From Skermanella rosea (lineage in GTDB: Bacteria; Pseudomonadota; Alphaproteobacteria; Azospirillales; Azospirillaceae), in the NCBI RefSeq assembly GCF_016806835.2, contig NZ_CP086111.1, positions 5,077,471-5,141,470 of the forward strand: DNA of 64,000 nucleotides, read 5' to 3'. The translations under genes and the position numbers were made by a program. A model generated the notes under the pieces. It was not told the origin of the DNA. It did no database searches and saw nothing but the letters and a program-made list of their open reading frames with translations. Numbering within the stretch: position 1 is the first letter of the stretch; each line of letters begins with the position of its first letter. This document shows, piece after piece, positions 8,976 to 18,081 of the stretch.

Positions 8976-9730
8976 GCCGCTGGAAGATCACCGTCGAGTA
9001 TGACGGCCGGGGACTCGTCGGCTGGCAGCGCCAGGACAACGGTCCCTCGATCCAGCAATCCCTGGAGGAAGCCGTCGAGAAGCTGTCGGGCGAAACCGTA
9101 CGCGTCCACGGCGCCGGCCGTACGGACGCGGGCGTACATGCGCTGGGACAGGTGGCCCATTTCGACCTGGCCAAGCCCCTGACCGAACGCGCGGTCCGCG
9201 ACGGGCTGAACTTCCACCTGCGCCCGGCCCCTATCGCGGTGCTCGACGCCGAACCGGTCCCGGACGATTTCCACGCCAGAATGTCCGCCGTCGAGCGCGG
9301 CTATGTCTACCGCATCGTCAACCGGCGGGCTCCGCTGGCCCTGGACGACGGCCGCGCCTGGCAGATCGGCCGCCCCCTGGACGCCGAGGCCATGGACGCG
9401 GCCGCCGGGATCCTGATCGGCCGCCACGACTTCACGACCTTCCGCGCCAGCCTGTGCCAGGCGAAATCCCCGGTGAAGACCCTCGACGTGCTGACCGTGA
9501 CCCGCACCGGCCCCGAGATCCGCATCACCGCCCGCGCCCGCTCCTTCCTGCACCACCAGATCCGCAACATCACCGGCACCCTGGTGCTGGTCGGCGAAGG
9601 CCGCTGGCCGGTCGAACGCGTCCGCACCGCGCTCGAAGCGCGCGACCGCTCGAAAGGCGGCCCCACGGCGCCGCCGGACGGGCTTTATTTCACCGATGTG
9701 GTGTACGATACCGATCGGCGAGTGGGATGA
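8972..9730 (+). CDS. truA: tRNA pseudouridine(38-40) synthase
   Basis: Isomerises uridine to pseudouridine at positions 38-40 of tRNA anticodon arms. The 252-residue product has the catalytic aspartate D52 in [18 protein letters not shown] and the conserved [12 protein letters not shown] region. The ATG overlaps the fmt stop by 4 bases. Confidence 0.96.
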   Translation: MSRWKITVEYDGRGLVGWQRQDNGPSIQQSLEEAVEKLSGETVRVHGAGRTDAGVHALGQVAHFDLAKPLTERAVRDGLNFHLRPAPIAVLDAEPVPDDFHARMSAVERGYVYRIVNRRAPLALDDGRAWQIGRPLDAEAMDAAAGILIGRHDFTTFRASLCQAKSPVKTLDVLTVTRTGPEIRITARARSFLHHQIRNITGTLVLVGEGRWPVERVRTALEARDRSKGGPTAPPDGLYFTDVVYDTDRRVG

Positions 9731-9808
9731 TCGGCCATGTACGGCGTTCCGCTCGACCTGACGACTCCAGATCGGTAACGTCTTTCTTTATCTGAGCCGA
9801 GTTGCCGT

Positions 9809-10084
9809 ATGGAAACCAAGGTGCTGACCGCGCACGTGCCGCTGCCGCTCGCCGAGAAAGTGGAACAGTTGGCAGCGCGCCTCAATCGCCCGCACGATTG
9901 GATCGTCAGGCAGGCTCCGTCAGTTTGGGTCGAACAAGAGGAAGAGCGGAGGCGCCTCACCCTGGAGGCACTGGCCGACGTAGCCTCCGGCTGCGTCATC
10001 GACCATCAGTCTGTACAAGCCTGGGCCGACAGCCTCGGTACCAGGATATCGGCAGATGGCGCCATCCTTCCCCGTGATCAATAA
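9809..10084 (+). CDS. Ribbon-helix-helix (CopG/ParD-like) antitoxin, orphan
   Basis: The 91-residue protein starts METKVLTAHVPLPLAEKVEQLAARLNR, a ribbon-helix-helix DNA-binding pattern, followed by an acidic EEERRRLTLEALADV helix that in related antitoxins contacts the toxin. Such proteins repress their own operon and neutralise a ParE/RelE-type toxin. No toxin gene follows: the next 110 bases are a palindromic repeat and then an opposite-strand acetyltransferase. It is probably a solitary antitoxin or a decayed module. The Pro in RQAPSVWV, where related proteins often have Leu, may reflect decay. Confidence 0.75.
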   Translation: METKVLTAHVPLPLAEKVEQLAARLNRPHDWIVRQAPSVWVEQEEERRRLTLEALADVASGCVIDHQSVQAWADSLGTRISADGAILPRDQ

Positions 10085-10093
10085 ATAAGTGCG

Positions 10094-10189
10094 GTAGGTC
10101 GGCCTTCGCCCGTCAGGGCGAACGCCGACACCCTGCGTCAACGCTCCGGCCATGCTGTCGGCGTCGGCCTTCGGCCGAGGCCGACCTAC
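10094..10189. repeat. Palindromic repeat with GTAGGTCGGC ends
   Basis: The element begins GTAGGTCGGCCTTCGCC and ends GGCCGAGGCCGACCTAC, with an inner inverted pair GGCGAACGCCGAC / GTCGGCGTCGGCC. About 96 bp lie between the orphan antitoxin stop and the GNAT gene. It can fold into one long hairpin on either strand and may act as a bidirectional terminator, but there is no U-tract. Confidence 0.8.
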
Positions 10190-10194
10190 GATCC

Positions 10195-10818
10195 TCAGCC
10201 CCGCCACTCCTCCCGCAGGATCGCGTAGAGCACGTGGTCGCGCCAAGCGCCGTCGATCCTCAGGTAGCCCCTTGCATAGCCCTCGTACTGGAAGCCCACC
10301 TTTTCCAGCAGGCCCCGACTCGGCGCGTTGGTCGGAAGGCACGCCGCTTCGATCCGATGAAGTCCCAGCTGGCCGAAGGCGAAGTCCAGAGTCAGGCGGG
10401 TCGCCTCGCTCATGTAGCCGCGCCGGGCATAGGTCTCGCCGACCCAGTAGCCCAGCGTGCCCGTCTGCGCCACGCCGCGCCTTATGTTGCTCAGGCCGAT
10501 CCCGCCGACCACCCGGTCGGTGCGGCGCTCCACGGCCAGGAAGCTGTAGGCCTCGTCGTCACGCCACTCGATGAGCTGGCGGCGCAGCCGGCGCAGATAG
10601 GCGGTGCGGGCCAGCGCATCCGCCGGCCAGGTCGGTTCCCACGGCGTCAGGAAAGCGCGGCTGCGCTCGCGCAGGTCGGACCATTCCTGCCAGTCACGCG
10701 CCATCGGCGGCCGGATCGAGACCCTCTGGCCGTCGAGCCGTATCGCGGGCGGACTGATCAGACCATTCCTCAGCAATCCGATCACGGCCCTGCGCCATCC
10801 CCCGGATGAATCTTCCAT
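10195..10818 (-). CDS. GNAT N-acetyltransferase, RimJ-like
   Basis: A 207-residue GNAT protein of the ribosomal-protein-alanine acetyltransferase type. The fold is marked by VSIRPPMARDWQEW at the start, GTLGYWVGETYARRGYMSEA (acetyl-CoA binding loop) and NAPSRGLLEKVGFQYEG near the end. Whether it acts on a ribosomal protein or another amine is not readable. It runs in the same direction as the M16 protease and thrC, 15 bases downstream, so it may be the last gene of that operon. Confidence 0.88.
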   Translation of the reverse strand: MEDSSGGWRRAVIGLLRNGLISPPAIRLDGQRVSIRPPMARDWQEWSDLRERSRAFLTPWEPTWPADALARTAYLRRLRRQLIEWRDDEAYSFLAVERRTDRVVGGIGLSNIRRGVAQTGTLGYWVGETYARRGYMSEATRLTLDFAFGQLGLHRIEAACLPTNAPSRGLLEKVGFQYEGYARGYLRIDGAWRDHVLYAILREEWRG

Positions 10819-10833
10819 GGCGGGAACACGGCG

Positions 10834-12096
10834 TCAGGACAGGCGCGCGGCGATCCGCCCATAATCCTCAAGCCCGTCCAGGGGTCCCAGCGCGGTCACG
10901 GTCGGCGCCTTGGCGCGCAACCGGAGGGCGGCGCGGCGCACGGCGGCGGCATCGACCGCGTCGATCTTCTCCACCATCTCGGTGACCGGCACGGGACGGT
11001 CAAAAATTACCATTTGCTGGCCCAGCTGCTCGCAGCGCGACATGGTGCTTTCCAGCGCCATCAGCATGCCGGCCTTCAGCTGCGCGCGGGCGCGGCGGAC
11101 TTCCTCGTCGGTGACGTCGAGGGCCACCTTGCACAGCTCGTCGCACATCACCGGCACCAGTTCGCCGACCTTTTCCGGCCCGGTCCCGGCATAAACGCCG
11201 AACAGGCCGCCGTCCTCGTAGGCGCCGGAGAAGGTATGGACGCTGTAGGCGAGCCCCCGCTTCTCGCGCACTTCCTGGAACAGCCGGGACGACATGCCGC
11301 CGCCCAGCAGGGTCGACAGCACGGAATGGGCGTAATAGTCCGGGTCGTGGACGCCGACGCCCTCGAACCCCAGCACGATGTGCATCTGCTCCAGGTCGCG
11401 GTCCTCGCGGAAATCGCCGCCGGTATATCGCGCCGGGTCGAGCGCCGCCGGATCCACCGGGGCCGGCAGGTCGCGGAAGACCTCCGCCGCCTTCTCGACC
11501 AGCCAGCCGTGGTCGATCCGGCCGGAAGCCGCCAGCACCATGGTCCTGCCGGAATAATTGCCGCCGATATAGTCCACCAGCGCGTCGCGCGGCAGGGCGC
11601 CGATGATTTCCGGCTGTCCCAGCACTGGGCGGCCGAGCGCCTGGTCGGGGAAGGCGCAGGCCTGGAAATGGTCGAAGATGATGTCGTCGGGCGTGTCCTC
11701 GGCCTGCCCGATCTCCTGCAACACCACGTCGCGCTCGCGGACCAGCTCGTCCTCGTCCAGCAGGCTGTGCTGGAGCATGTCGCCGATCACGTCGAGGGCG
11801 AGGGCGGCATCCTCCTTCAGCACCTTGGCGTAATAGGCCGTGTGCTCGCGGGTGGTATAGGCGTTCATGTGGCCGCCGACCGCCTCGATCTGCTCGGAGA
11901 TGTCGAAGGCGGTCCGGGTCGGCGTGCCCTTGAACACCATGTGCTCGACCAGATGGGCGACGCCGTTGACCTCGGCCCGCTCGTTGCGGGTGCCGACGCC
12001 GACCCAGACGCCGAGCGACGTCGTCTCCACATGGGGCATGCTGTCGGTGGCGACCCGGAGGCCGTTGGGAAGAGTCGTTACCTTGATGGTACTCAT
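10834..12096 (-). CDS. M16 family zinc metallopeptidase (processing peptidase type)
   Basis: A 420-residue insulinase-type protease with the inverted zinc motif HLVEH (H48, E51, H52) and the distal E128 in VVLQEI. The FKGTPTRTAFDISEQIEAVGG and glycine-rich GGGMSSRLFQE stretches resemble the mitochondrial processing peptidase beta subunit, for which alphaproteobacterial homologues are known. No signal peptide is seen, so the action is likely cytoplasmic. A GAGGAG sequence precedes the ATG, which overlaps the thrC stop by 4 bases. Confidence 0.93.
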   Translation of the reverse strand: MSTIKVTTLPNGLRVATDSMPHVETTSLGVWVGVGTRNERAEVNGVAHLVEHMVFKGTPTRTAFDISEQIEAVGGHMNAYTTREHTAYYAKVLKEDAALALDVIGDMLQHSLLDEDELVRERDVVLQEIGQAEDTPDDIIFDHFQACAFPDQALGRPVLGQPEIIGALPRDALVDYIGGNYSGRTMVLAASGRIDHGWLVEKAAEVFRDLPAPVDPAALDPARYTGGDFREDRDLEQMHIVLGFEGVGVHDPDYYAHSVLSTLLGGGMSSRLFQEVREKRGLAYSVHTFSGAYEDGGLFGVYAGTGPEKVGELVPVMCDELCKVALDVTDEEVRRARAQLKAGMLMALESTMSRCEQLGQQMVIFDRPVPVTEMVEKIDAVDAAAVRRAALRLRAKAPTVTALGPLDGLEDYGRIAARLS

Positions 12097-13520
12097 GCGC
12101 TCCTCTGCCCTGCGGCGGTGCGGCGGGCTCGGGATCGGACGAAGGCCTGGACGGCCCTGAGGTCGTTGGGCAGCACGGTGACGCGCTCCTCGCGCTCGTA
12201 AAGGTCGGCCAGACGGGGCGGCAGCGGCGGACGCACGCCGGTCGCCCGTTCGACCGCATCGGGGAATTTGGCGGGGTGGGCACAGGCGAGCGCCACCAGG
12301 GGAACGGCCGGATCGATATGGGGCTGCTCGGCGCGCGCGGCGGCCAAGCCCACGGCGGTGTGCGGGTCGATCAACAGGCCGCCGGCCAGCCGGCGGGTCT
12401 CCGCCATGGTCGCGCGGGTCAGCTCCTCGTCCACCTTGTGGCCGTTGAACACCAGGCGGGCGCGCTCCAGCTGGGCCGGGGTCACGGCGAAGGAGCCGCC
12501 GGACCGGAACCGCCCCATGCACTGGTTCAGCGCCGGGCCGTCGCGGTCGTAGAGGTCGAACAGCAGCCGCTCGAAGTTGCTGGAGATCTGGATGTCCATG
12601 CTGGGGCTGATGGTCGGCATCACGGCCTGGGTCTGCATCGTGCCCGTGGCGAAGAAACGCGCCAGGATGTCGTTGGAGTTGGTCCCGACCACCAGCCGCT
12701 GGATCGGCAGGCCCATGGCCCGCGCGCCGTAGGCGGCGTAGACATTGCCGAAATTGCCGGTCGGCACGGCGAAGGAGACCTGCCGGTCCGGCGCCCCCAG
12801 CTCGATCGCCGCCGCGAAGTAATAGACGATCTGGGCCATGATGCGGGCCCAGTTGATCGAATTGACCGCCGACAGGTTCTGCTCGTCCCGGAAGGACGTG
12901 TCGTTGAACATCGCCTTGACCAGGTCCTGGCAATCGTCGAACGAGCCTTCCAGCGCGATGTTATGGACATTGTCCGATAGCACCGTCGTCATCTGGCGGC
13001 GCTGCACCTCCGACGTGCGGCCCTTGGGGTGCAGGATGAAGATATCGACCGCCTCGCGGTCCCGGCAGGCCTCGATCGCCGCCGACCCGGTGTCGCCGGA
13101 GGTGGCGCCGACGATCGTCACATGCTCGGCCTTCTTGGCCAGCACATGGTCGAAAAGCCGGCCGAGCAGCTGAAGCGCCACGTCCTTGAAGGCCAGCGTC
13201 GGCCCGTGGAACAACTCCATCACCCAGGTGCTCTGGTCGAGCTGCACCAGCGGCGTCACCGCGGCATGGTCGAAACCGGCATAGGCGTCGCGAACCAGGC
13301 CCGCGAACTCCGCCTCGGTCACCCGGCCGCCCAGGAAGGGCGCCATGACCCGGACCGCGAGCTCGGCATAGGGAAGCCCGCGCATCGCGCGGATCTCGTC
13401 GGGCGTGAAGGTCGGCCAGGTCTCAGGCACGTACAGACCGCCGTCGCGCGCAAGCCCGGCGAGCAGAACTTCGTCGAAGGCGAGTGTCGGGGCCGCGCCC
13501 CGCGTGCTGATGTAGCGCAA
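12093..13520 (-). CDS. thrC: Threonine synthase
   Basis: PLP enzyme that makes threonine from O-phosphohomoserine. It has about 475 residues, with PLP lysine K112 in HGPTLAFKDVALQLLG and the N-terminal YISTRG typical of the family. The start is set at TTG 13520, which gives RYISTRG and follows GGAG by 10 bases; upstream in-frame sequence does not look like a threonine synthase. The stop is coupled to the M16 protease start, an arrangement often seen in alphaproteobacteria. Confidence 0.94.
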   Translation of the reverse strand: MRYISTRGAAPTLAFDEVLLAGLARDGGLYVPETWPTFTPDEIRAMRGLPYAELAVRVMAPFLGGRVTEAEFAGLVRDAYAGFDHAAVTPLVQLDQSTWVMELFHGPTLAFKDVALQLLGRLFDHVLAKKAEHVTIVGATSGDTGSAAIEACRDREAVDIFILHPKGRTSEVQRRQMTTVLSDNVHNIALEGSFDDCQDLVKAMFNDTSFRDEQNLSAVNSINWARIMAQIVYYFAAAIELGAPDRQVSFAVPTGNFGNVYAAYGARAMGLPIQRLVVGTNSNDILARFFATGTMQTQAVMPTISPSMDIQISSNFERLLFDLYDRDGPALNQCMGRFRSGGSFAVTPAQLERARLVFNGHKVDEELTRATMAETRRLAGGLLIDPHTAVGLAAARAEQPHIDPAVPLVALACAHPAKFPDAVERATGVRPPLPPRLADLYEREERVTVLPNDLRAVQAFVRSRARRTAAGQRSA

Positions 13521-13695
13521 GCTGAATAGTCTCCACGTGCGTGCCCGGTCCGCCGGCCATCGTACACTAGCCAGTGAGCCAGTGCGGGCGCAAGGGCCGG
13601 GGACGTCTCCATCGAACAGGGCAGCGAAACAAAAGGCGCATGGATCGGGTTGTTGCGGGCGTACCCTGCCCAACCCAGAAACGGATCTTCCGGCG

Positions 13696-14295
13696 ATGCT
13701 CCAGCCCGCTTCCCAGCCTGCGACGACCCCCGACCTCAGCCTGGATGCCGCCCAGCGGGAAACCGAGGAGTTCCTGACGGTCCAGATGCCGTCCATCCTA
13801 TCGTCGGTCGAATACGACATGCCCCGGTTCGGCGAGGAGGCCCGGCCGACGACGCTGGCCCATGTGACCCGCGCCCGGGTCGAGACCCGGCATGTGACAG
13901 GCACCTCCGACGCCGCCTACCTGATCAACGCCTTCGGCGAAGACCTGCTGATGAAGATGCAGCTGAACGTCCGGCGCTTCGTCGTGGTCTACTCCATCCC
14001 GGTGGTCAAGCCGATCGGGTCCAGCACGGTCGCCCCCCATTTCGAGCGCTGGGCCACCGGGGCCGGCCATGCCGGCTGGATGATCGGCTGGCGCGACGCG
14101 GCCTCCCCCACCGAGCCGGACCAGACCTGGGTAGAGACCTACTGCTACGCCAACCTGGAACCGGACTTCCTGATCAACGACCTGCACAAGCTGTACTGGC
14201 GCACCGACACGCTCCAGATGACCCGCTATTTCATGCTGGAAGCGATCCGCGCCAGCGTGCCCCTGTCCCCGCTCCGCGCCGGCTACCGGATCTGA
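13696..14295 (+). CDS. Conserved hypothetical protein, 199 aa
   Basis: I do not recognise the family. The product is soluble, without signal peptide or membrane segment, rich in Trp, Tyr and His in its second half (GHAGWMIGWRDAASP, WVETYCYANLEPDFL), and ends in LSPLRAGYRI. ATG 13696 is chosen because the upstream in-frame part is low-quality sequence over the intergenic region. It is divergent from thrC (175 bases between) and convergent with pxpC. Codon use looks native. Confidence 0.72.
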   Translation: MLQPASQPATTPDLSLDAAQRETEEFLTVQMPSILSSVEYDMPRFGEEARPTTLAHVTRARVETRHVTGTSDAAYLINAFGEDLLMKMQLNVRRFVVVYSIPVVKPIGSSTVAPHFERWATGAGHAGWMIGWRDAASPTEPDQTWVETYCYANLEPDFLINDLHKLYWRTDTLQMTRYFMLEAIRASVPLSPLRAGYRI

Positions 14296-14310
14296 GACTC
14301 TCTTGCCGCG

Positions 14311-14366
14311 GATGACGGCGACAGGCAGGGACAATCCGGGAAGTATCTCTGCCCATCGCCGTCATC
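14311..14366. terminator. Inverted repeat between convergent genes, likely bidirectional terminator
   Basis: GATGACGGCGA (14311-14321) pairs with TCGCCGTCATC (14356-14366) across a 34-base loop. The stem can extend outwards (GCCGCG with GTGGC). It lies between the convergent ends of the hypothetical gene and pxpC. There is no clear U-tract, so the terminator role is inferred from position. Confidence 0.45.
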
Positions 14367-14399
14367 TGTGGCCGATCATCTCTCTTGCAGCCCGGCAAC

Positions 14400-15422
14400 T
14401 CAGGCGAGCCCATCCACCACGCCACCCACCAGGTTGATGCCGAGCAGGCGCTCGCTGTCCAGCTCCCGCCCCGCGCCCGCCGGGGCCAGCCATTCTCCCA
14501 TCCGGCCGAGCATCGCCTCCCAGTTCCGGCGGATCGCCACCGCCTCGGCCGGATCGACGGCCTGGAACCGGACCGCGTCGCCCGCACGCGCCTGGGCCAG
14601 CGACGGCAGGTCGGGCGTTATGACGGTCGCGATCTTGGGATAGCCCCCGGTCGGCTGGCGGTCGGCCAGCAGCACGATGGGCTGGCGGGTGCCGGGAACC
14701 TGGACGCTGCCGGCGGCAATCCCGTCGGAGATGATGTTGAACCCGCCGGCATGCTCGATCTCCGGCCCGTTCAGCCGATAGCCCATGCGGTCGGCATCGG
14801 CCGTCACGGCATAGGCACCGGTCAGGAAGGTCTCGATCCCGGCGGCCGTGAAATGATCGTCCTGCGGCCCCAGCACCACGCGCAGCACCTCCCGCCGGGG
14901 CGGCAGCCCCTGCGGGTCGAGGGCGAGCGGCGGACCCGCGGGCACCGCGCCGGCGGCCAGCGGCAGACGGTCCCCCGCCCGGAGCGCCCTGCCCTCCAGC
15001 CCGCCCAGGCCGGAGCGGACATGGGTGGACAGGCTGCCCAGTTGCGGCGCCAGGGCGAAGCCGCCGCCGACCGCCAGGTATCCGCGGAGCGCGTCGCGGG
15101 CGGCGCCGATCCTCAGGCGCTGCCCCGGCTCCAGGTCGAAGCCGGTCCAGGGCGGCACCGGCTCGCCGTCCACGGCGACCTGGAAATCCCCGCCCGCGAC
15201 GGCCAGGCGCAGCGTGGCCCCCTCTGCCTCGTACTCCCCGCCCGCCAGGGTGAACTCGACCGCGGCGGCCCCGGGTGGATTGCCGGCCAGCAGGTTGGCG
15301 GCGCGCAGCGACGGCGGGTCCATGGCTCCGGCCGCGGCGATCCCGAAGCGCTGCCAGCCGACGCGGCCGAGATCCTGGATCGTGGCCTGGGGACCGGGCT
15401 GAAGGACGATCAGATCGGCCAT
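14400..15422 (-). CDS. pxpC: 5-oxoprolinase subunit C (PxpC/KipA, biotin-dependent carboxyltransferase family)
   Basis: Third subunit of the prokaryotic ATP-dependent 5-oxoprolinase PxpABC, which opens pyroglutamate to glutamate. The 340-residue protein has the family start LIVLQPGPQATIQDLGRVGWQRFGI and the AMDPPSLRAANLLAGN region. ATG 15422 is used because the upstream in-frame part overlaps pxpB. It is the last gene of the TRAP-pxp operon, 4 bases after pxpB. KipA and allophanate hydrolase relatives share this fold, so the substrate is not certain. Confidence 0.88.
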   Translation of the reverse strand: MADLIVLQPGPQATIQDLGRVGWQRFGIAAAGAMDPPSLRAANLLAGNPPGAAAVEFTLAGGEYEAEGATLRLAVAGGDFQVAVDGEPVPPWTGFDLEPGQRLRIGAARDALRGYLAVGGGFALAPQLGSLSTHVRSGLGGLEGRALRAGDRLPLAAGAVPAGPPLALDPQGLPPRREVLRVVLGPQDDHFTAAGIETFLTGAYAVTADADRMGYRLNGPEIEHAGGFNIISDGIAAGSVQVPGTRQPIVLLADRQPTGGYPKIATVITPDLPSLAQARAGDAVRFQAVDPAEAVAIRRNWEAMLGRMGEWLAPAGAGRELDSERLLGINLVGGVVDGLA

Positions 15423-15426
15423 CGGC

Positions 15427-16200
15427 TCAATCCTCCCCTCCCGCGGACCCGCCGGCAGGTCCGTCCGGCTCCGGCAGGTAGCCGCCGGCCTCCGCCAGCG
15501 CATCCAGCCGGCCGAACTCTTCCGCGTCGATCCGGACGAAGCGGATCCGGTCCCCGGGCCGGAACAGGAAGGGGTCGGGCCGCCGCAGGTCGAATCCCCG
15601 GACCGGCGTCCGCCCCAGCAGGTGCCATCCCGATGGGATCGGGGTCGAGCAGACCGCGGCCTGCATGCCGCCGATGGAGATGGTCCCGGCCGGCACCCTC
15701 ATCCGGGGATCGCGCCGGCGCGGCGTGTGCAGCGCTTCCGACAATCCGCCCAGATAGGCGAAGCCGGGCGCGAACCCGATCATGTAGACCCGGTAGTCGC
15801 CGGACAGGTGGAGCCGGACGACCTCCTCCGCCGTGATGCCGTGGTGGCGGGCGACCTCCTCCAGGTCGATGCCGTGCTCGCCGCCATAGGCGACCGGGAT
15901 GGTCCAGCGCCGCGCCGCGGCCTTCCCGCCATCGGGGGCGGGTCCAAGGGCCGCCATCGCCGCCGCCAGCTCGGCATGGGTCAGCACGGCCGGATCGAAC
16001 TGGACGAGCAGCGAGCGGTAAGTGGGCACCGTCTCGACCACGCCGGGCAGGGCCGCCTCCGCCAGGACCGCGTCGAGCGCCAGCACGCGGCCGTTGATCT
16101 CCCCGTCGATCGCGGCGCCGAACTCGACCGTCAGCGCGGCGTCGCCCGCGGGCAGGAAACGCGGCTTGTCGCAAGCCGTGCCGGATGCGGTTCCGGCCAT
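15427..16200 (-). CDS. pxpB: 5-oxoprolinase subunit B (PxpB/KipI family)
   Basis: A 257-residue partner of PxpC. It begins with the typical RFLPAGDAALTVEFG and carries GFAPGFAYLGGL and RVPAGTISIGGMQAAVCSTP, the cyclophilin-like part of the KipI/allophanate hydrolase subunit 1 family. It is placed 3 bases after dctM and 4 bases before pxpC. The third component PxpA (LamB/YcsF family) is not in this window, so the complex would need a subunit encoded elsewhere. Confidence 0.88.
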   Translation of the reverse strand: MAGTASGTACDKPRFLPAGDAALTVEFGAAIDGEINGRVLALDAVLAEAALPGVVETVPTYRSLLVQFDPAVLTHAELAAAMAALGPAPDGGKAAARRWTIPVAYGGEHGIDLEEVARHHGITAEEVVRLHLSGDYRVYMIGFAPGFAYLGGLSEALHTPRRRDPRMRVPAGTISIGGMQAAVCSTPIPSGWHLLGRTPVRGFDLRRPDPFLFRPGDRIRFVRIDAEEFGRLDALAEAGGYLPEPDGPAGGSAGGED

Positions 16201-16203
16201 GTC

Positions 16204-17529
16204 TCAGCCGCCGATCATCTGGGCCGGCAGCCAGGTCACGATGCCGGGGAAGACTGTGACCAGAACGATGGCGACGACCAGGATCAGGAAGAACGGCAGG
16301 GCCGCCCGGGCGACATACAGGATGTCCCGCCCGGTCAGCCCTTGCAGCACGAACAGGTTGAACCCCACCGGCGGGGTGATCTGGGCCATCTCGACCACCA
16401 GCACGATATAGATCCCGAACCACAGCGGATCGATCCCGGCGGCCTGGACCATCGGCATGACGACCGACGTGGTCAGCACCACCATGGAAATCCCGTCGAG
16501 GAAGCAGCCCAGCAGCACGAAGAACACCGTCAACGCCGCCAGCAGCGCCAGGGGCGACAGGCCGAGATCGTTGATGAACTGGGCCAGCACGCGCGGGATT
16601 CCGGTGAAGCCCATGGCGACCGTCAGGAAGGCGGCCCCGGCCAGGATGAAGGCGATCATGCTGGAGGTGACCATGGCGCCCATCAGGCTTTCCCGGAAGC
16701 TGTTCCAGGTCAGCGTCCCCGACGCCGCGGACAGCACCAGGGCTCCGGCGACGCCCAGCGCCGCCGCCTCGGTCGCGGTGGCGATCCCGGAATAGATCGA
16801 GCCGATCACGGCGGCGATCAGCACCACCACCGGGATCAGCCGGCGCGAGGCCCGCAGCCGCTCGCCCAGGGTCATCGCCGGCCCGCCCGGCGGCGTGCGG
16901 TCCGGGTTCATAAGCGACCAGACCACGACATAGCCCATGAACAGGGCGATCAGCAGGATGCCGGGCAGCACCCCGGCGATGAACAGCCGGCCGATCGACA
17001 CGTCGGCCGCCACGCCATAGACGATCATGATGATCGACGGCGGGATCAGCAGCCCCAGGGTCCCGGAACCGGCCAGCGTGCCGATGCTCATCCGCTCGTC
17101 GTAGCCGCGCCGCTTCAGCTCGGGCAGCGACATCCGGCCGATCGTGGCGCAGGTCGCGGCGGAGGAGCCGGACACCGCGGCGAAGATCCCGCAGCCCACG
17201 ATGTTGACATGCATCAGCCGGCCGGGCAGCCGCGCCATCCAGGGCGCCAGCCCCTGGAACATGTCCTCCGACAGGCGGGTGCGGAACAGGATCTCGCCCA
17301 TCCAGATGAACAGCGGCAGGGCGGTGAGCGTCCAGCTGGCACTGGCCCCCCACACGGTGGTCGCCATGACCAGCCCCGACGGGGCGGAGGTGAAGAACAC
17401 CATGGCGATCAGCCCGACCGCCAGCAGCGACAGCGCCACCCAGATGCCGCTGGCGAGCAGGAGCAGCAGCAGGACGATCAGGACGGCGGAGAGGATCAGG
17501 GGGTCCAAGGGCGAGGCCTTTTCCTGCAA
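16204..17529 (-). CDS. dctM: TRAP transporter large permease (DctM)
   Basis: A 441-residue inner-membrane protein with about 12 hydrophobic segments, typical of the DctM/SiaM sodium-coupled subunit. Conserved stretches include GSSAATCATIGRMSLPELKRRGYD and GSGTLGLLIPPSIIMIVYG. It starts immediately after the dctQ stop. Together with DctP and DctQ it would import an organic acid; linkage to pxpBC hints at 5-oxoproline or a related acid, which is inference. Confidence 0.94.
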   Translation of the reverse strand: MQEKASPLDPLILSAVLIVLLLLLLASGIWVALSLLAVGLIAMVFFTSAPSGLVMATTVWGASASWTLTALPLFIWMGEILFRTRLSEDMFQGLAPWMARLPGRLMHVNIVGCGIFAAVSGSSAATCATIGRMSLPELKRRGYDERMSIGTLAGSGTLGLLIPPSIIMIVYGVAADVSIGRLFIAGVLPGILLIALFMGYVVVWSLMNPDRTPPGGPAMTLGERLRASRRLIPVVVLIAAVIGSIYSGIATATEAAALGVAGALVLSAASGTLTWNSFRESLMGAMVTSSMIAFILAGAAFLTVAMGFTGIPRVLAQFINDLGLSPLALLAALTVFFVLLGCFLDGISMVVLTTSVVMPMVQAAGIDPLWFGIYIVLVVEMAQITPPVGFNLFVLQGLTGRDILYVARAALPFFLILVVAIVLVTVFPGIVTWLPAQMIGG

Positions 17530-18075
17530 TCAGAGCTTCGCATCGGGGCCGGCCGCCAGCTTCTCGGACTCGAGCAGGTCGCCCTCGGCCCCCTCGTAGC
17601 TGGCGGGCCGTCCTTTCGCCACCGCGACGAGGTCGTCGACCAGCGCCACGCAGATCAGCGCCAGGCCCAGGGTCATGGTGCTCTGGGGGATCCACAGCGG
17701 GATCGGCAGCAGCCCCGGCGAGACGTCCCCGAAGGTGAAGAATTCCCACGTCATGGCGCCGCTGTACCAGGCGAAGTAGCCGGTCAGCAGGCTTCCCGCG
17801 GCCAGGCACCACAGCTCCGCCCAGCGGCGCGGGCCGCCGGACAGGCGCTGCAGGACAAGGCTGACCCGGATGTGGCCGCCGGCCCGCAGCGCGTAGGCCA
17901 GTCCCAGGAAGGACGAGGCCGCCATGGCGAATCCGGCCAGGTCGTCGCTGGACGGGATCAGGACCCCGACCAGCCGTCCGCCGACCTGGAGCAGGATCAG
18001 CACGGCGATCGCGACCAGGAAGAAGGCCGCGAGCCAGCCGCACAGCCGGTACAGCCCGTCGAGAAGCCTGCGCAT
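17530..18075 (-). CDS. dctQ: TRAP transporter small permease (DctQ)
   Basis: A 181-residue protein with four hydrophobic segments (about 8-30, 40-62, 82-104 and 125-150), the normal layout for DctQ. It links the binding protein to the DctM channel. It is sandwiched between dctP (6-base gap) and dctM (no gap), so the three are cotranscribed. Confidence 0.92.
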   Translation of the reverse strand: MRRLLDGLYRLCGWLAAFFLVAIAVLILLQVGGRLVGVLIPSSDDLAGFAMAASSFLGLAYALRAGGHIRVSLVLQRLSGGPRRWAELWCLAAGSLLTGYFAWYSGAMTWEFFTFGDVSPGLLPIPLWIPQSTMTLGLALICVALVDDLVAVAKGRPASYEGAEGDLLESEKLAAGPDAKL

Positions 18076-18081
18076 CGGCCG

